NCBI GenBank assembly: GCA_012511245.1
Contig: JAAZGM010000134.1
Span: 5,349 to 69,348 of the forward strand
Direction: 5' to 3'
DNA: 64,000 bases
Origin: Methanomicrobiales archaeon
Lineage (GTDB): Archaea > Halobacteriota > Methanomicrobia > Methanomicrobiales > Methanoculleaceae
Below the pieces are notes generated by a model. That model was given only the letters and a program-made list of their open reading frames with translations, was not told where the DNA came from and made no database searches. Shown one piece after another: positions 42,276 through 51,519 of the stretch (its first letter is position 1; each line of letters opens with the position of its first letter). A program made the position numbers and the translations under genes.

Positions 42276-44342
42276 ATGGATCTCAAGTATGTACAGACCA
42301 CATGCCCGTACTGCGGTACTGGGTGCAGCTTCAATCTCGTCGTGAAGGATGGGAAGGTTGTCGGCACACAACCTTACACCCGTTCTCCGGTCAACGAGGG
42401 AAAAGTCTGCCCCAAGGGCACTTATGCTCACGAGTTCGTGAACAGCCCGGACCGCCTCACAAAGCCGCTCATCAAGAAGGACGGCAAATTTGTTGAATCG
42501 ACCTGGGACGAAGCCTATGACCTGATCGCACAGAAGTTCAAGTCATACAAGCCCGACGAGTTCGTGGCTCTCTCATCGGCTCGCGTCTCAAATGAAGAAA
42601 ACTACCTGATGATGAAGTTCGCCCGCGGCGTCATGAAGTCCCGGCACGTCGACCATTGCGCCCGGCTCTGCCACGCATCCACCGTCGCCGGCCTCGCCGC
42701 ATCGTTCGGCTCCGGCGCGATGACGAACTCCATCGGCGATATCGCCGAATCGAAGTGCGTCTTCGTCCTCGGGTCAAACACACTCGAACAGCACCCGCTG
42801 ATCGGGCGGAAGATTGTCCAGGCGAAGCAGAATGGCGCAAAGGTCATCTGCGCCGACCCGCGCTACACCCCGACCGCCCGGCTGGCCGACCTCTACATGC
42901 CTTTTGTCTCCGGTACTGATGTCGCTCTCCTGAACTGTATGATGCAGGAGATCATCAAGAACGGCTGGGAAGACAAGGAGTTCGTCGCAAACCGCACGAA
43001 GGATTACGATAAACTCAAAGATGTCGTCATGAAAGAGGACTACAGTCCTGAGAACGTCTCGAAGATCACCGGCATCCCGGTCGAGCAGCTCAAGCAGGCC
43101 GCTGAGATATTCGGCACCACGAAACCCGGCGCCATCCTCTACTCGATGGGTATCACCCAGCATACCGTCGGTGTCGACAACGTCCGGTCGGTTGCAAACA
43201 TCCAGATGCTCACCGGCAACCTGGGCAAGCCCGGCACTGGTGTAAACGCGCTGCGTGGCCAGAACAACGTCCAGGGCGCCTGCGACATGGGTGCACTTCC
43301 AGTCGTCTTCACCGGCTACCAGAAGGTCATCGACCCGGTCACCCACAAGAAGTTCGCCGACGCCTGGGGCTTCCCTAATGGCATATGCGAGCCGAAGAAC
43401 GGCTACGAGGTCACTGTTATGATGGATGTCCTGACCGACAACCCCGGTGAACTCAAGTGCATGTATGTCATGGGCGAGAACCCGATGATCTCCGACCCGG
43501 ACATCAATCACGTCCGGCACGCCCTTGAGAGCCTGGAGTTCATGGTCGTCCAGGATATCTTCCTGACCGAGACCGCCGAACTCGCCGATGTCGTTTTACC
43601 GGCCGCATGCTACGCGGAGCGGGGCGGTACCCAGACCTCCACTGAACGGCGTGTCCAGATGTGGAGAAAGGCACAGGACCCGCCCGGTGAGGCGAAAGAA
43701 GACTGGCAGATCATCAGTGAGCTCGCAGCAAAGATGGGCTACGCCGCCCAGTTCCCCTACCAGGACATCGAGGAGATCTTCAACGAGGTCGCCGCCCTCA
43801 CGCCGTCTTACCATGGCATGAACTACGAGCGGCTCAACAGGCCCGAAGCGCTCCACTGGCCCTGCCCGACCGAAGAACACCCTGGAACCCCGATCCTGCA
43901 CCGCGAGAGGTTCGCACACCCTGATGGTCTCGGCATCTTCGCCCCGATCGAGTGGAAACCCCCGGCGGAAGTCCCTGATGCGGAATATCCGTTCGTGCTC
44001 ACGACCGGGCGTATCCTCTGGCACTGGCATACCGGTTCCATGACCCGCCGGTCCGCAACCCTCGACTCCGAGGTTCCTACCGGATGGATCGAGATCAACC
44101 CCGAGGACGCAAAGGCGCTCGGTATCCAGAACAAAGAGATCGTCCGTGCAACCTCCCGCCGCGGCACTGTGAATGTCCCCGCGAAGGTGACCCCCGACAT
44201 CATGAAGGGCGTCATGTTCATGCCGTTCCACTTTGCCGAGTGTGCAGCAAACGTCCTGACGAACAACGCGCTCGACCCGATCGCAAAGATCCCTGAGTTC
44301 AAGGCCTGTGCTGTGAAGGTCGAGAAGATCACGGAGGCCTGA
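42276..44342 (+). CDS. fdhA: Formate dehydrogenase alpha subunit, F420-type, Cys form
   Basis: A 688-aa molybdopterin or tungstopterin enzyme that oxidises formate. N-terminal [4Fe-4S] site: TTCPYCGTGCSFNLVV with VCPKGTYAHEF. The active site reads SRHVDHCARLCHASTVAGL, where Cys replaces the selenocysteine of some homologues, so no SECIS is needed. Molybdopterin motifs include VLGSNTLEQHPLIGRKI and MGENPMISDPDINHV; the C-terminal domain has PFHFAECAANVLTN. The start at 42276 is chosen by GAGG 8 nt upstream and by the family N-terminus. It is followed by fdhB after 2 bases. Confidence 0.96.
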   Translation: MDLKYVQTTCPYCGTGCSFNLVVKDGKVVGTQPYTRSPVNEGKVCPKGTYAHEFVNSPDRLTKPLIKKDGKFVESTWDEAYDLIAQKFKSYKPDEFVALSSARVSNEENYLMMKFARGVMKSRHVDHCARLCHASTVAGLAASFGSGAMTNSIGDIAESKCVFVLGSNTLEQHPLIGRKIVQAKQNGAKVICADPRYTPTARLADLYMPFVSGTDVALLNCMMQEIIKNGWEDKEFVANRTKDYDKLKDVVMKEDYSPENVSKITGIPVEQLKQAAEIFGTTKPGAILYSMGITQHTVGVDNVRSVANIQMLTGNLGKPGTGVNALRGQNNVQGACDMGALPVVFTGYQKVIDPVTHKKFADAWGFPNGICEPKNGYEVTVMMDVLTDNPGELKCMYVMGENPMISDPDINHVRHALESLEFMVVQDIFLTETAELADVVLPAACYAERGGTQTSTERRVQMWRKAQDPPGEAKEDWQIISELAAKMGYAAQFPYQDIEEIFNEVAALTPSYHGMNYERLNRPEALHWPCPTEEHPGTPILHRERFAHPDGLGIFAPIEWKPPAEVPDAEYPFVLTTGRILWHWHTGSMTRRSATLDSEVPTGWIEINPEDAKALGIQNKEIVRATSRRGTVNVPAKVTPDIMKGVMFMPFHFAECAANVLTNNALDPIAKIPEFKACAVKVEKITEA

Positions 44343-44344
44343 AA

Positions 44345-45583
44345 ATGGCAGCAAAAGGCGATATGATGTACGCATGGGCTGCTGATGCCGCCTGCCAGGA
44401 GAGAGGCGAGTGCGGTGGAGCGGTCACTGCTCTGCTGACACACGCCCTCTCGTCCGGCATGGTGGACGCTGTCCTTGCCGTCAAGAAAGGACAGGATATC
44501 TACGACGCGGTCCCGGTGCTCATCACCGACCCGGCGGAGATCGCAGAGACGGCAGGCTCGCTCCACTGCGGGACGCTCCTGCTCTCGAAACTGATCAAGC
44601 AGTACCTGGACGGCGCTGAGAATATGCGGATCGCCGTGACGGTGAAAGGCTGCGACGCAATGGGCATCTACGAGCTTGCAAAGCGCAAGCAGATCAACCT
44701 GGACAACGTCCTGATGATCGGCCTGAACTGCGGCGGATCCGTGAGCCCGGTCTCCGCCCGGAAGATGATCGCCGAGAAGTTCGGTGTCGACCCCGACGAT
44801 GTCGTCAAGGAGGAGATCGACAAGGGACAGTTCATCATCGTCACGAAGGATGGCCAGCACAAGGGCATCTCGATGGACGAGCTCGAGGATGAAGGCTTCG
44901 GCCGTCGCTCGAACTGCCGCCGGTGCAAGATGAAAGTCCCGCGCCAGGCCGATCTCGCCTGCGGCAACTGGGGTGTCATCGGTGATAAGGCCGGGAAGGC
45001 CACGTTCGTTGAGGTCTGCTCCGACAAGGGCGCCGATCTCCTGAACAATGCCGCAAAGGCTGGAGCCGTCGTCACTGAGGCTGCGAACCCGAAAGGTATC
45101 GAGATCCGCGGCAAGGTCGAGAACGCGATGCTGAAACTCGGCGACAAGTGGCGGACGCGCTACTTTGATGAGCTCGGTGAGGGGAAGGATCGCCTCAAGA
45201 AGATCATGGAGGAGACCGGCCGGTGCATCAAGTGCTACGCCTGTATCGAGAGCTGCCCGATCTGCTACTGCGTCGAGTGCAGCACGAAGAAAGGATACCT
45301 GGTCGAGCCCGGTCAGGTCCCGCCGCCGTTCATGTTCCACCTGATCCGCTACGCTCATATCGCGGACTCGTGCATCAACTGCGGCCAGTGCGAAGAGCAC
45401 TGTGCGATGGATATCCCGAACTCGCTTTTCATGCATGCTCTGCAGGTCGATCTCGAGGATATGTTCGGCCACACCCCGGGTGTGGACATGGAGCTCCCGG
45501 TGCTCGCCCTCGTCGAGGAGCGGGCGGAGAGAAAACGGCTCTCCGATACCGGCGACGACCAGATCTTCGACATCTTTGAGTGA
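44345..45583 (+). CDS. fdhB: Formate dehydrogenase beta subunit (F420-reducing)
   Basis: A 412-aa iron-sulfur flavoprotein that passes electrons from FdhA to coenzyme F420. The FrhB-like region has RGECGGAVTALLTHALSSG near the N-terminus and SLHCGTLLLSKL. Two ferredoxin-type clusters are in the C-terminus: RCIKCYACIESCPICYC and CINCGQCEEHCAMDIPN. Length and layout match FdhB of Methanomicrobiales. It starts 2 bases after fdhA. A formate channel gene (fdhC) is not in the window. Confidence 0.96.
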   Translation: MAAKGDMMYAWAADAACQERGECGGAVTALLTHALSSGMVDAVLAVKKGQDIYDAVPVLITDPAEIAETAGSLHCGTLLLSKLIKQYLDGAENMRIAVTVKGCDAMGIYELAKRKQINLDNVLMIGLNCGGSVSPVSARKMIAEKFGVDPDDVVKEEIDKGQFIIVTKDGQHKGISMDELEDEGFGRRSNCRRCKMKVPRQADLACGNWGVIGDKAGKATFVEVCSDKGADLLNNAAKAGAVVTEAANPKGIEIRGKVENAMLKLGDKWRTRYFDELGEGKDRLKKIMEETGRCIKCYACIESCPICYCVECSTKKGYLVEPGQVPPPFMFHLIRYAHIADSCINCGQCEEHCAMDIPNSLFMHALQVDLEDMFGHTPGVDMELPVLALVEERAERKRLSDTGDDQIFDIFE

Positions 45584-45591
45584 AGATCTCT

Positions 45592-45605
45592 TCTCTCTTT
45601 TTTTA
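45592..45605 (+). terminator. T-rich terminator after fdhB
   Basis: TCTCTCTTTTTTTAG, with a 7-T run at 45598-45604, starts about 10 bases after the fdhB stop. Archaeal RNA polymerase terminates at such U-rich runs without a hairpin. Confidence 0.5.
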
Positions 45606-45854
45606 GCGGGTTACGGCACCCGAAATGATTGCAGCACCTCTCGCTCGCAGATTCACATGGATGAGGGAACAGGGCGCGTTATGCAGTCATGCCCGGTGCC
45701 TCGCTAACGCATTTACGATTATATCCCCCGGGAGATCCGGCCATCGGCGCCTTTTCCATGGGAGCCTGGATCAGCGGTGGATAGAGCCTACTGTATCATG
45801 CCCCTTAATTTTATGAATTTTGATGCGTAGGAGCGCATCAGTCACTTCCGATTG

Positions 45855-45960
45855 CACTCCGGGGGCACGGCTTTCCCCGGCTATCGCCACACACTGCCCC
45901 CGCCCCGCAGGAAGGGGGAGGAGCGCGAAGCGCGGGTGGGGCGGGGGCTACACAGTTCGC
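45855..45960. repeat. Dispersed intergenic repeat copy
   Basis: CTATCGCCAC (45885-45894) precedes ACTGCCCCCGCCCCGCAGGA and a GGGGGAGGAGCGCGAAGCGC block followed by GGGTGGGGCGGGGGCTAC. This aligns along about 70 bases with 18931-19000. Upstream, GGGGGCACGGCTTTCCCCGG (45859-45878) resembles, on the opposite strand, 53151-53172. The remainder of the 45606-46076 gap shows no supportable gene. Confidence 0.55.
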
Positions 45961-46076
45961 TACGGGACGGATTCTCATCGCCACCGGGGCTGAGGATTAA
46001 GGATGTGATAGACGACAATATGATGATAGATTTAGGCGGCAACAGCCACCAGGAGAAAAAGGGGGGATTGTCCAGT

Positions 46077-46571
46077 TCATGGAACAATATGAGAGAGGGG
46101 GGGGATTTCACTCAGGTCGAAGAAGGTCTCCTCATACCCGTCCGGGAACCGGACTGTTGTCTGGTCGGGGGAGAAATCGGCCTGGACCAACGGTGCAAAC
46201 CAGTAATCGTCAAGGATTGCCTGGGCGCCAGTGAGGTCGAGACCTGGTGTCGAGTAGGTCTTCCCATCGCCGGCATCACGAACTGTTGCAAACTTCGCGG
46301 CTGAGAACACGGAGACATCGCTCTTTGCCGAAGTCACTGTCACGGGAACACCAAGTGCACTCTCGAGTGCGGATTTCAGTTCTTCAGCCGGATCGGCGAT
46401 CTTGAAGAAGACGGCAACCCTCTCGATCCAGGAGAGTGTGTAGTTGAATGTGATGTCTGCGCTTGCATCCTCGTTCACGGTTATCTGAAGGCGGTCTGCG
46501 CTGAAAGCTGTTGCTGGGGCTACAACAACTGCCATGAGCAGGAGCAAGGCGACCAGAATTTCGCGTTTCAT
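46077..46571 (-). CDS. Secreted protein with signal peptide, unknown function
   Basis: A 164-aa exported protein. The N-terminus MKREILVALLLLMAVVVAP is a signal peptide with cleavage probably after ATAFSA. The mature part is beta-rich (LQITVNEDASADITFNYTLS, TVRFPDGYEETFFDLSEI). It has an ATG preceded by GAGGTA. No family is recognised, though similar proteins, as I recall, occur in Methanomicrobiales. A run of eight G lies at the C-terminal codons (46097-46104), where a sequencing or slippage indel could alter the end. Confidence 0.6.
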   Translation of the reverse strand: MKREILVALLLLMAVVVAPATAFSADRLQITVNEDASADITFNYTLSWIERVAVFFKIADPAEELKSALESALGVPVTVTSAKSDVSVFSAAKFATVRDAGDGKTYSTPGLDLTGAQAILDDYWFAPLVQADFSPDQTTVRFPDGYEETFFDLSEIPPLSHIVP

Positions 46572-46824
46572 TTCTGTACCTCAAGGAACCTTATGCCGTT
46601 CGAATGGATAAATATTTTGAGGGAGCCTGCTTCCCATCCTGCCGTACTGCGTTGCTGATGCCGGCAATCGGCGGCGATCCGGTCTCGTGCGGCAACTGGA
46701 GATGGAGGTCAATAGTGCCTGGAAACCCGGTTGTTGCCTTTCATGGCCTCATAATGGATATTTTTCACCCGTACATCCGGGTTTCTGTGATGTGGTAGAT
46801 AGGCGCAAAGAAAACAACGGATCT

Positions 46825-46844
46825 TCCAGAGTGGCTCCTCTGGA
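46825..46844 (-). terminator. Hairpin after the DUF1616 gene
   Basis: TCCAGAG (46825-46831) and CTCTGGA (46838-46844) form a 7-bp stem with a 6-base loop, 15 bases beyond the stop of the leftward gene. On the minus strand it is followed by TTGTTTTCTTT, as in a terminator. Confidence 0.45.
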
Positions 46845-46858
46845 GACCTTATATCGGG

Positions 46859-47830
46859 TCAGTGCACCAGCAGCCAGAGGTGAAGGTTACGGTAGCCGGC
46901 GTTGCTGATGTTGTTTGTAGGGATGTTGTCCGGCGGGTCTCCGGTAAAGAGGAGAAACTCGATCCGGTTTGTGTTCGGGTCCATGATCCGGAATGTGTAG
47001 GGCTGCTCGACGGTCTGGTTGTGCGGCACCGTGACGGAGAACCGGTCAAGGAGTGCCGCCGAGACGACTGTCGACTGATTTGCCGCGGCATTGAACCTGC
47101 TCTCCACAGCAAACGTCTCCACCGTGTAGGTGATATCCCGGTATTCGTGGTTTCCGATCCCGATGATGACCGTCTGTGGTGTCCCGGACATGAACTCGGT
47201 CGGATAATCAGCTGCTTTTCCCCGAGGCCCGAGGATATAAAACTCAGTGAACTTCTCACCCTCCTTTGGGGTGGTGATGATGAAGACCGTCGTTGCTATC
47301 GCAATGAGGACGGCGGCGATGAGAACGACACTGAGGATACGGTCGAACCGGGACGGTGAACCACTGGAGGACTCATCCTGCGCTGCAACAAGGTGTGCGA
47401 CGAGGGGGACCATACAACGGCTGTCTTCCGGGAGTTTACGCCCCCGAACCCGGGCGATGACGCCGACGACGAGACTGAACGCCAGGAGTATGACGGCGAT
47501 GGAGTCGAGCCGGATACCCTGTGGTGTGTAGTTGAGCACAAAGCCTGAGAGCGACACGATGGCGAGGGAGACCCCAAACGAGAGGACGATACGCTCGATC
47601 CTGCCGGGTTTGTCCCCTGCCGGAAAGAGTGCCGCGACCAGGAGGCAGCCGGGGATGAAGAGGACGAACGGCAGGACGAGGATCACACGGAAAGGGCTTT
47701 CATTGATGATCGGGGCGTAGATGCCGGCAAGAGCGAGGAAGACCCAGAGGTAGATGATCTTTATGTCCAGCAGGACAGTGCGGGGGTCAAGCAGCCTGAC
47801 GGGTTCTCCTGTAGCGGTCCCGGGTATCAT
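46859..47830 (-). CDS. DUF1616 membrane protein
   Basis: A 323-aa protein with four N-terminal helices (residues 20-170, e.g. IIYLWVFLALAGIYAPIINE and VILVLPFVLFIPGCLLVAAL), a fifth helix (SVVLIAAVLIAIATTVFII) and a C-terminal extracytoplasmic Ig-like domain that starts TEFYILGPRGKAADYP. This is the DUF1616 layout, common in methanogens and often near cell-surface glycosylation genes. Function unknown. It is divergent from the archaellin genes. Confidence 0.75.
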   Translation of the reverse strand: MIPGTATGEPVRLLDPRTVLLDIKIIYLWVFLALAGIYAPIINESPFRVILVLPFVLFIPGCLLVAALFPAGDKPGRIERIVLSFGVSLAIVSLSGFVLNYTPQGIRLDSIAVILLAFSLVVGVIARVRGRKLPEDSRCMVPLVAHLVAAQDESSSGSPSRFDRILSVVLIAAVLIAIATTVFIITTPKEGEKFTEFYILGPRGKAADYPTEFMSGTPQTVIIGIGNHEYRDITYTVETFAVESRFNAAANQSTVVSAALLDRFSVTVPHNQTVEQPYTFRIMDPNTNRIEFLLFTGDPPDNIPTNNISNAGYRNLHLWLLVH

Positions 47831-47972
47831 ACCGGTATCCCATAAAAAGGCATGGTATAAATAAGTTCTCTACTGAGGGGCTGTTTGATGGATACGGATA
47901 CCCGAGACCCATGAAGGCCGACTTGAAATGAATCAGCACCCTTTAATCGGAGTGTGACCTACCCAGACGTAT

Positions 47973-48533
47973 ATGTCCCGGGAAGACCGGAGCGATCAGG
48001 CGTTCACCGGACTTGAGGCTGCGATTGTCTTCATTGCGTTTATTGTCGTCGCTTCAGTCTTTGCATATGTTGTCCTTGGAGCGGGCATGCTCACATCCCA
48101 GAAGAGCCAGGAGACGATGCATACCGCTCTCGGTGAGGCGGGATCCGCCCTCCTCCCCGGGCAGTCGGTCATCGCAAAATTGGACAACGACCGTGGTCTC
48201 GTTGAATTTATGGAGTTTGATCTCGAGACCGCAACCGATCTCGCTGCCATCGATCTGAAACGCATGACCTATACCATCGCTACGAAGAACGACCTCATCA
48301 CGTTCTCCCCCGGCGACTCCCGCGTATCTATCACCTGGCGCTACCCGGAGGACGGCGGCCATCTTCTTGAGAAGGGCGAGGTTGTCACCGTGAAACTGAA
48401 TACACGCAGTGCAGGTATCAGGCGGGGAGATACGTTTACCCTTCAGGTGAGCGCCGCAGGAGGAGAGACCGCTGTGTTGACCAGAACCGTTCCCGCAGGT
48501 ATCGGAAAGAATGTCTACGTCGAGCTCTTCTGA
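47973..48533 (+). CDS. Archaellin-like protein 1
   Basis: A 186-aa protein with a class III signal peptide: a short charged leader MSREDRSDQA, then FTGLEAAIVFIAFIVVASVF and AYVVLGAGMLTSQKS, the hydrophobic N-terminal assembly helix of archaellins. Cleavage by the prepilin-like peptidase is expected between Ala and Phe. The mature part is beta-rich. Archaellins of this order are longer than some bacterial pilins but shorter than haloarchaeal ones. It overlaps the next archaellin gene by 23 bases. Confidence 0.88.
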   Translation: MSREDRSDQAFTGLEAAIVFIAFIVVASVFAYVVLGAGMLTSQKSQETMHTALGEAGSALLPGQSVIAKLDNDRGLVEFMEFDLETATDLAAIDLKRMTYTIATKNDLITFSPGDSRVSITWRYPEDGGHLLEKGEVVTVKLNTRSAGIRRGDTFTLQVSAAGGETAVLTRTVPAGIGKNVYVELF

Positions 48534-49092
48534 TGCCGGGTTCACCGGACTTGAGGCCGCGATCGTGCTCATCGCGTTTGTTATCGTTGCAGCCGTCTTT
48601 GCGTATGTTGTCCTGGGGGCTGGTATCCTCTTCTCTGAGGGGAGCCGGTCCGCCGTTCATCAAGGCATCCAAGAGGCAGGATCAGGCCTCATCGTGACCG
48701 GCGGCGTATACGGGATCAGCAACACCCCGGGAAGGATAGACTCCATCATCGTCCCTGTCAGCCTCACTGTCGGCAGTGATCCTATCGACATCACCTCAGT
48801 ATCCATCCGTCTGATCGGCCCCAAACATAGGGAACACATCTTGCAAAACAGCCCTCTCTTCGATCTCCCCCCGGAGACCGGGCATTGGAGCGTCCAGAAA
48901 CGGTTGAACGCCGATTCCAATCACCTTCTCGAAGCAGGAGAGCAGTATATACTGAACATCTCACCGGACGGTAGGGTAGATTGCATGGCGTACCGGACGT
49001 TCACGATCGAGATTAAACCGGTAGGAAGGCAGGCGCTCCGGGTGGAGAGGACGGTTCCGGGCAGCGTCACCGCGATCACCCGGCTGGATTGA
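48511..49092 (+). CDS. Archaellin-like protein 2
   Basis: A 193-aa paralogue of the preceding archaellin. Leader MSTSSSSDAG, cleavage expected after Gly before FTGLEAAIVLIAFVIVAAVF, then AYVVLGAGILFSEGSR. The first 35 mature residues are nearly identical to archaellin 1 while the rest diverges, as in filament proteins with a conserved core and variable surface. No archaellum motor or chaperone genes (fla/arl) are in the window, so the structure may be a filament assembled by genes elsewhere. Confidence 0.88.
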   Translation: MSTSSSSDAGFTGLEAAIVLIAFVIVAAVFAYVVLGAGILFSEGSRSAVHQGIQEAGSGLIVTGGVYGISNTPGRIDSIIVPVSLTVGSDPIDITSVSIRLIGPKHREHILQNSPLFDLPPETGHWSVQKRLNADSNHLLEAGEQYILNISPDGRVDCMAYRTFTIEIKPVGRQALRVERTVPGSVTAITRLD

Positions 49093-49097
49093 CGGTT

Positions 49098-49784
49098 CTA
49101 TCCGGTGTGCAGGTTGTCCCGATATCGTATCATCCCGGCAACCCCGATCGTCGCCACCGCCGCAAGCAAAAGATAATCTTCCGACTTCGCTCCGACCATC
49201 AGGATGCCCCCCGGGCTGCCGGCCACCCCGGCGTAGACGGAGGCGAGGGCAAGAACTCCAAGGAGCGGGATGGAGATGCGGACGAGTGTCGTGGCGAGCC
49301 GGGAGAGATCAGGGCTGTAGTCCCGGAAGGCGGCAAGGATGATCCCGACTGATGCTATGAGGAATATCCATTCGGAGAGCGAAGAGATCTCTGCCAGTAT
49401 AGCTCCGCCGAAGTAGTCGGTAAACTCATGCGGCTCGTACGGGCCAAGGAACGGGAAGTACCAGCTGACGGGTATCGCCCACATCGCATCGAGGACCTGG
49501 TGGGAGAGGACTCCTGCTGCAACAGCGAGGAGTGCAAAAGATTCCCGTCTCCAGTATAGATAAACGCCTGCAACCGCGATGAGTGCAATGAAGAGCAGTC
49601 CATGCCCGAACAACCGCCCGGAGTCGAGTGTTTCGGCAAGAAGAATGTGACCGATCGGTTTGTCGATCAGGTCGGGGAGGATAGCCCCGAGAGCGGCAAA
49701 ACCAATCAACCGTCGATCGTCCAGGTATCTGGCGAATGCAAGGCCCAGGATCAGGCCGAGGAAGAGGTGGCAGGCGACGAACAT
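49098..49784 (-). CDS. DUF457/YdjM-like membrane-bound metal-dependent hydrolase
   Basis: A 228-aa protein with about six helices. Conserved motifs of the LexA-binding/YdjM family: ACHLFLGLILGLAFARYLDD, GAILPDLIDKPIG, RLFGHGLLFIALI and GVLSHQVLDAMW. His and Asp residues in these motifs are the presumed metal ligands. It lies convergent with archaellin 2, 5 bases away. Confidence 0.78.
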   Translation of the reverse strand: MFVACHLFLGLILGLAFARYLDDRRLIGFAALGAILPDLIDKPIGHILLAETLDSGRLFGHGLLFIALIAVAGVYLYWRRESFALLAVAAGVLSHQVLDAMWAIPVSWYFPFLGPYEPHEFTDYFGGAILAEISSLSEWIFLIASVGIILAAFRDYSPDLSRLATTLVRISIPLLGVLALASVYAGVAGSPGGILMVGAKSEDYLLLAAVATIGVAGMIRYRDNLHTG

Positions 49785-49876
49785 CTCTATTATGTAGGTG
49801 GCTTCTGCCGGCTATAATCCTGCCGTTCGGGCAGGGGCAAATGATATGGCCGAAGAAGACTGATATCTCCTGAATT

Positions 49877-50068
49877 ATGACAACGCTGGATAAACAGGAG
49901 ATCCTCATCATCTTCGCCTCGTTCCTCATCGGCAGTTCGGTGGGATGGTGGAGCCGCATGCATGGGGGTGACAGCCTCATCGCTGTCGCTGCGACGCTTG
50001 CTGGAACCGTCGCCGGTTATCTTGTCATCGTAACCGTTCTTCGGGCTATGGGTCACCCGGTCCGGTAA
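49877..50068 (+). CDS. Small two-helix membrane protein
   Basis: A 63-aa protein: EILIIFASFLIGSSVGWWS and SLIAVAATLAGTVAGYLVIV are membrane helices joined by a short loop RMHGGD. No family is recognised. The ATG at 49877 has no strong ribosome site. The last 16 bases overlap the end of the minus-strand DUF5714 gene. Confidence 0.5.
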   Translation: MTTLDKQEILIIFASFLIGSSVGWWSRMHGGDSLIAVAATLAGTVAGYLVIVTVLRAMGHPVR

Positions 50069-50766
50069 CCGGTATGAAAGGGGCACTCTTCCCGCAGGCA
50101 TTCGCGGTTGATATCACTGAATTCGCACCGTACTACCCCCTCTACCGGGAGGTTCACCCCGAGCCGTTCGAGAAGAAACGTGATCGCGGTGCGGATAGCA
50201 AGCCACGAGTTGCGTTTGCAGCACCTGGGGCCGCCGTGCCGGGCTATCGTCATCAGACTGCGCGCGGTCATCTGGTTTGCAAGCGACCACTCCTGCTTCT
50301 TCAAGGGTGTTGACCCGGTGATCAGGCTCACGAAGATACCGGTTCCGACCGCCGCCCCGCAGGTGCCGTGGGTTCCGCAGGCTCCCCCCGGAACCATGCT
50401 GGCTCTCATGCGGGCGCGCTCAAGGTGTCCTCCTTTTCTCCCCGGTTCCCCCCGGCGGTTGCAGTAAGCAGCGATGAGGCATGCGGGCATGAGGAAGTGG
50501 TGCTCCGGCCCGTGCATCCTCACCGCTGGATGCCGCATCAGGATGCAGGCGATGGCAAGCGGATCCTCGAGTTCCGTTGTGATGCAGAACTGTTCGATGA
50601 GATCGAGCGCTTCCCGGCCATGGCAGCGGTCGCAGACGAAGTGCCCGGCCTCACAGGCAACCGCGGTGTTCACAACCTCCCCGCAGACTGCGCATGGAAG
50701 GTCGCGGGGCTCCTCACCATATACGAGATCCCGGCCGCAGATCAGGCATCCTGCCTTATGCTCCAT
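50053..50766 (-). CDS. DUF5714 cysteine-rich protein
   Basis: A 237-aa protein. N-terminal zinc-binding segment: AGCLICGRDLVYGEE, LPCAVCGEVVNT and GHFVCDRCHG. The middle part (MRHPAVRMHGPEHHFLMPAC) and GGACGTHGTCGAAVGTGIFV, followed by CCKRNSWLAI, matches the methanogen DUF5714 family. In some genomes this module is fused to or next to methyltransferases. Function unknown. It has many Cys, suggesting metal or Fe-S binding. Confidence 0.72.
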   Translation of the reverse strand: MEHKAGCLICGRDLVYGEEPRDLPCAVCGEVVNTAVACEAGHFVCDRCHGREALDLIEQFCITTELEDPLAIACILMRHPAVRMHGPEHHFLMPACLIAAYCNRRGEPGRKGGHLERARMRASMVPGGACGTHGTCGAAVGTGIFVSLITGSTPLKKQEWSLANQMTARSLMTIARHGGPRCCKRNSWLAIRTAITFLLERLGVNLPVEGVVRCEFSDINRECLREECPFHTGYRTG

Positions 50767-50820
50767 GGTGTAGGAGTGCGTCGCCGTACCCCATAACCCT
50801 GCGGCTCCGGGAAGAAAGAG

Positions 50821-51519
50821 TTAGAGCTGGGCCGCCGGGGTTGCCCGAACTGTCCCTGGAATGGCGACTTTCTTCTCAAGGATGTTGACGGCGATGGTCG
50901 TGACCGAGACCAGCACGAGGTAGACGATGCCGACGGCCGCAAATGACTCCGTGTAGAGGAAGTACTTTGTCGCCACCTGCTTTCCTGCCCCGGCGAGCTC
51001 GACCACCGTGAGCATGTAGGCGAGCGACGAGTACTTGATCAGGTAGATGAACTCGTTTGAGAGTCCCGGTATCGCCCGGCGGAGTGCCTGCGGCAGGATA
51101 ACGTTTTTGATCGCCTGCCACCTGGTCATCCCGAGCGACCTTGCCGCGACCATCTGGCCGTCCTTGATCGATATGAGGGCGCCCCGGATGTACTCAGCGT
51201 TGTACGCGCCGTTACAGAGGATGAACCCGAGCACCGATGCTGTGAACGCAGTGAACGTGATCCCTATCGACGGGAGCCCGAAGTAGAGGATGAAGAGCAG
51301 GAGAAGGAGCGGTGTGCCCTTGATCAGGAAAACAAACGTCTTACAGAACCAGGATATGACGGGGTGACCATACTGTCTTCCCACCGCAACAGCGATGCCG
51401 AGCGCAAAACCGAACGGGGCGGAGCACACAATCAGCTGCAGGGTCACGATCAATCCCTGCAGCAGCGCCGGGAGGAGGATATCGAAGAGAAAGACTGTCT
51501 GGTCCATACTGTTCCTCAA
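50821..51519 (-). CDS. Polar amino acid ABC transporter permease
   Basis: A 232-aa membrane permease of the His/Glu/Gln/Arg/opine family with about five helices. The coupling EAA-like loop reads AARSLGMTRWQAIKNVILPQ. The N-terminus LLPALLQGLIVTLQLIVCSA and GTPLLLLLFILYFGLPSIG are standard. It overlaps the ATPase gene by 4 bases and works with the second permease 52275-52952. Confidence 0.92.
   Translation of the reverse strand: MRNSMDQTVFLFDILLPALLQGLIVTLQLIVCSAPFGFALGIAVAVGRQYGHPVISWFCKTFVFLIKGTPLLLLLFILYFGLPSIGITFTAFTASVLGFILCNGAYNAEYIRGALISIKDGQMVAARSLGMTRWQAIKNVILPQALRRAIPGLSNEFIYLIKYSSLAYMLTVVELAGAGKQVATKYFLYTESFAAVGIVYLVLVSVTTIAVNILEKKVAIPGTVRATPAAQL

Noticed and set aside
45852..46304. 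150-codon plus-strand frame over the repeat and the end of the secreted protein gene
   Set aside because: It runs through the repeat and then antisense to a gene with a signal peptide; composition is not protein-like.
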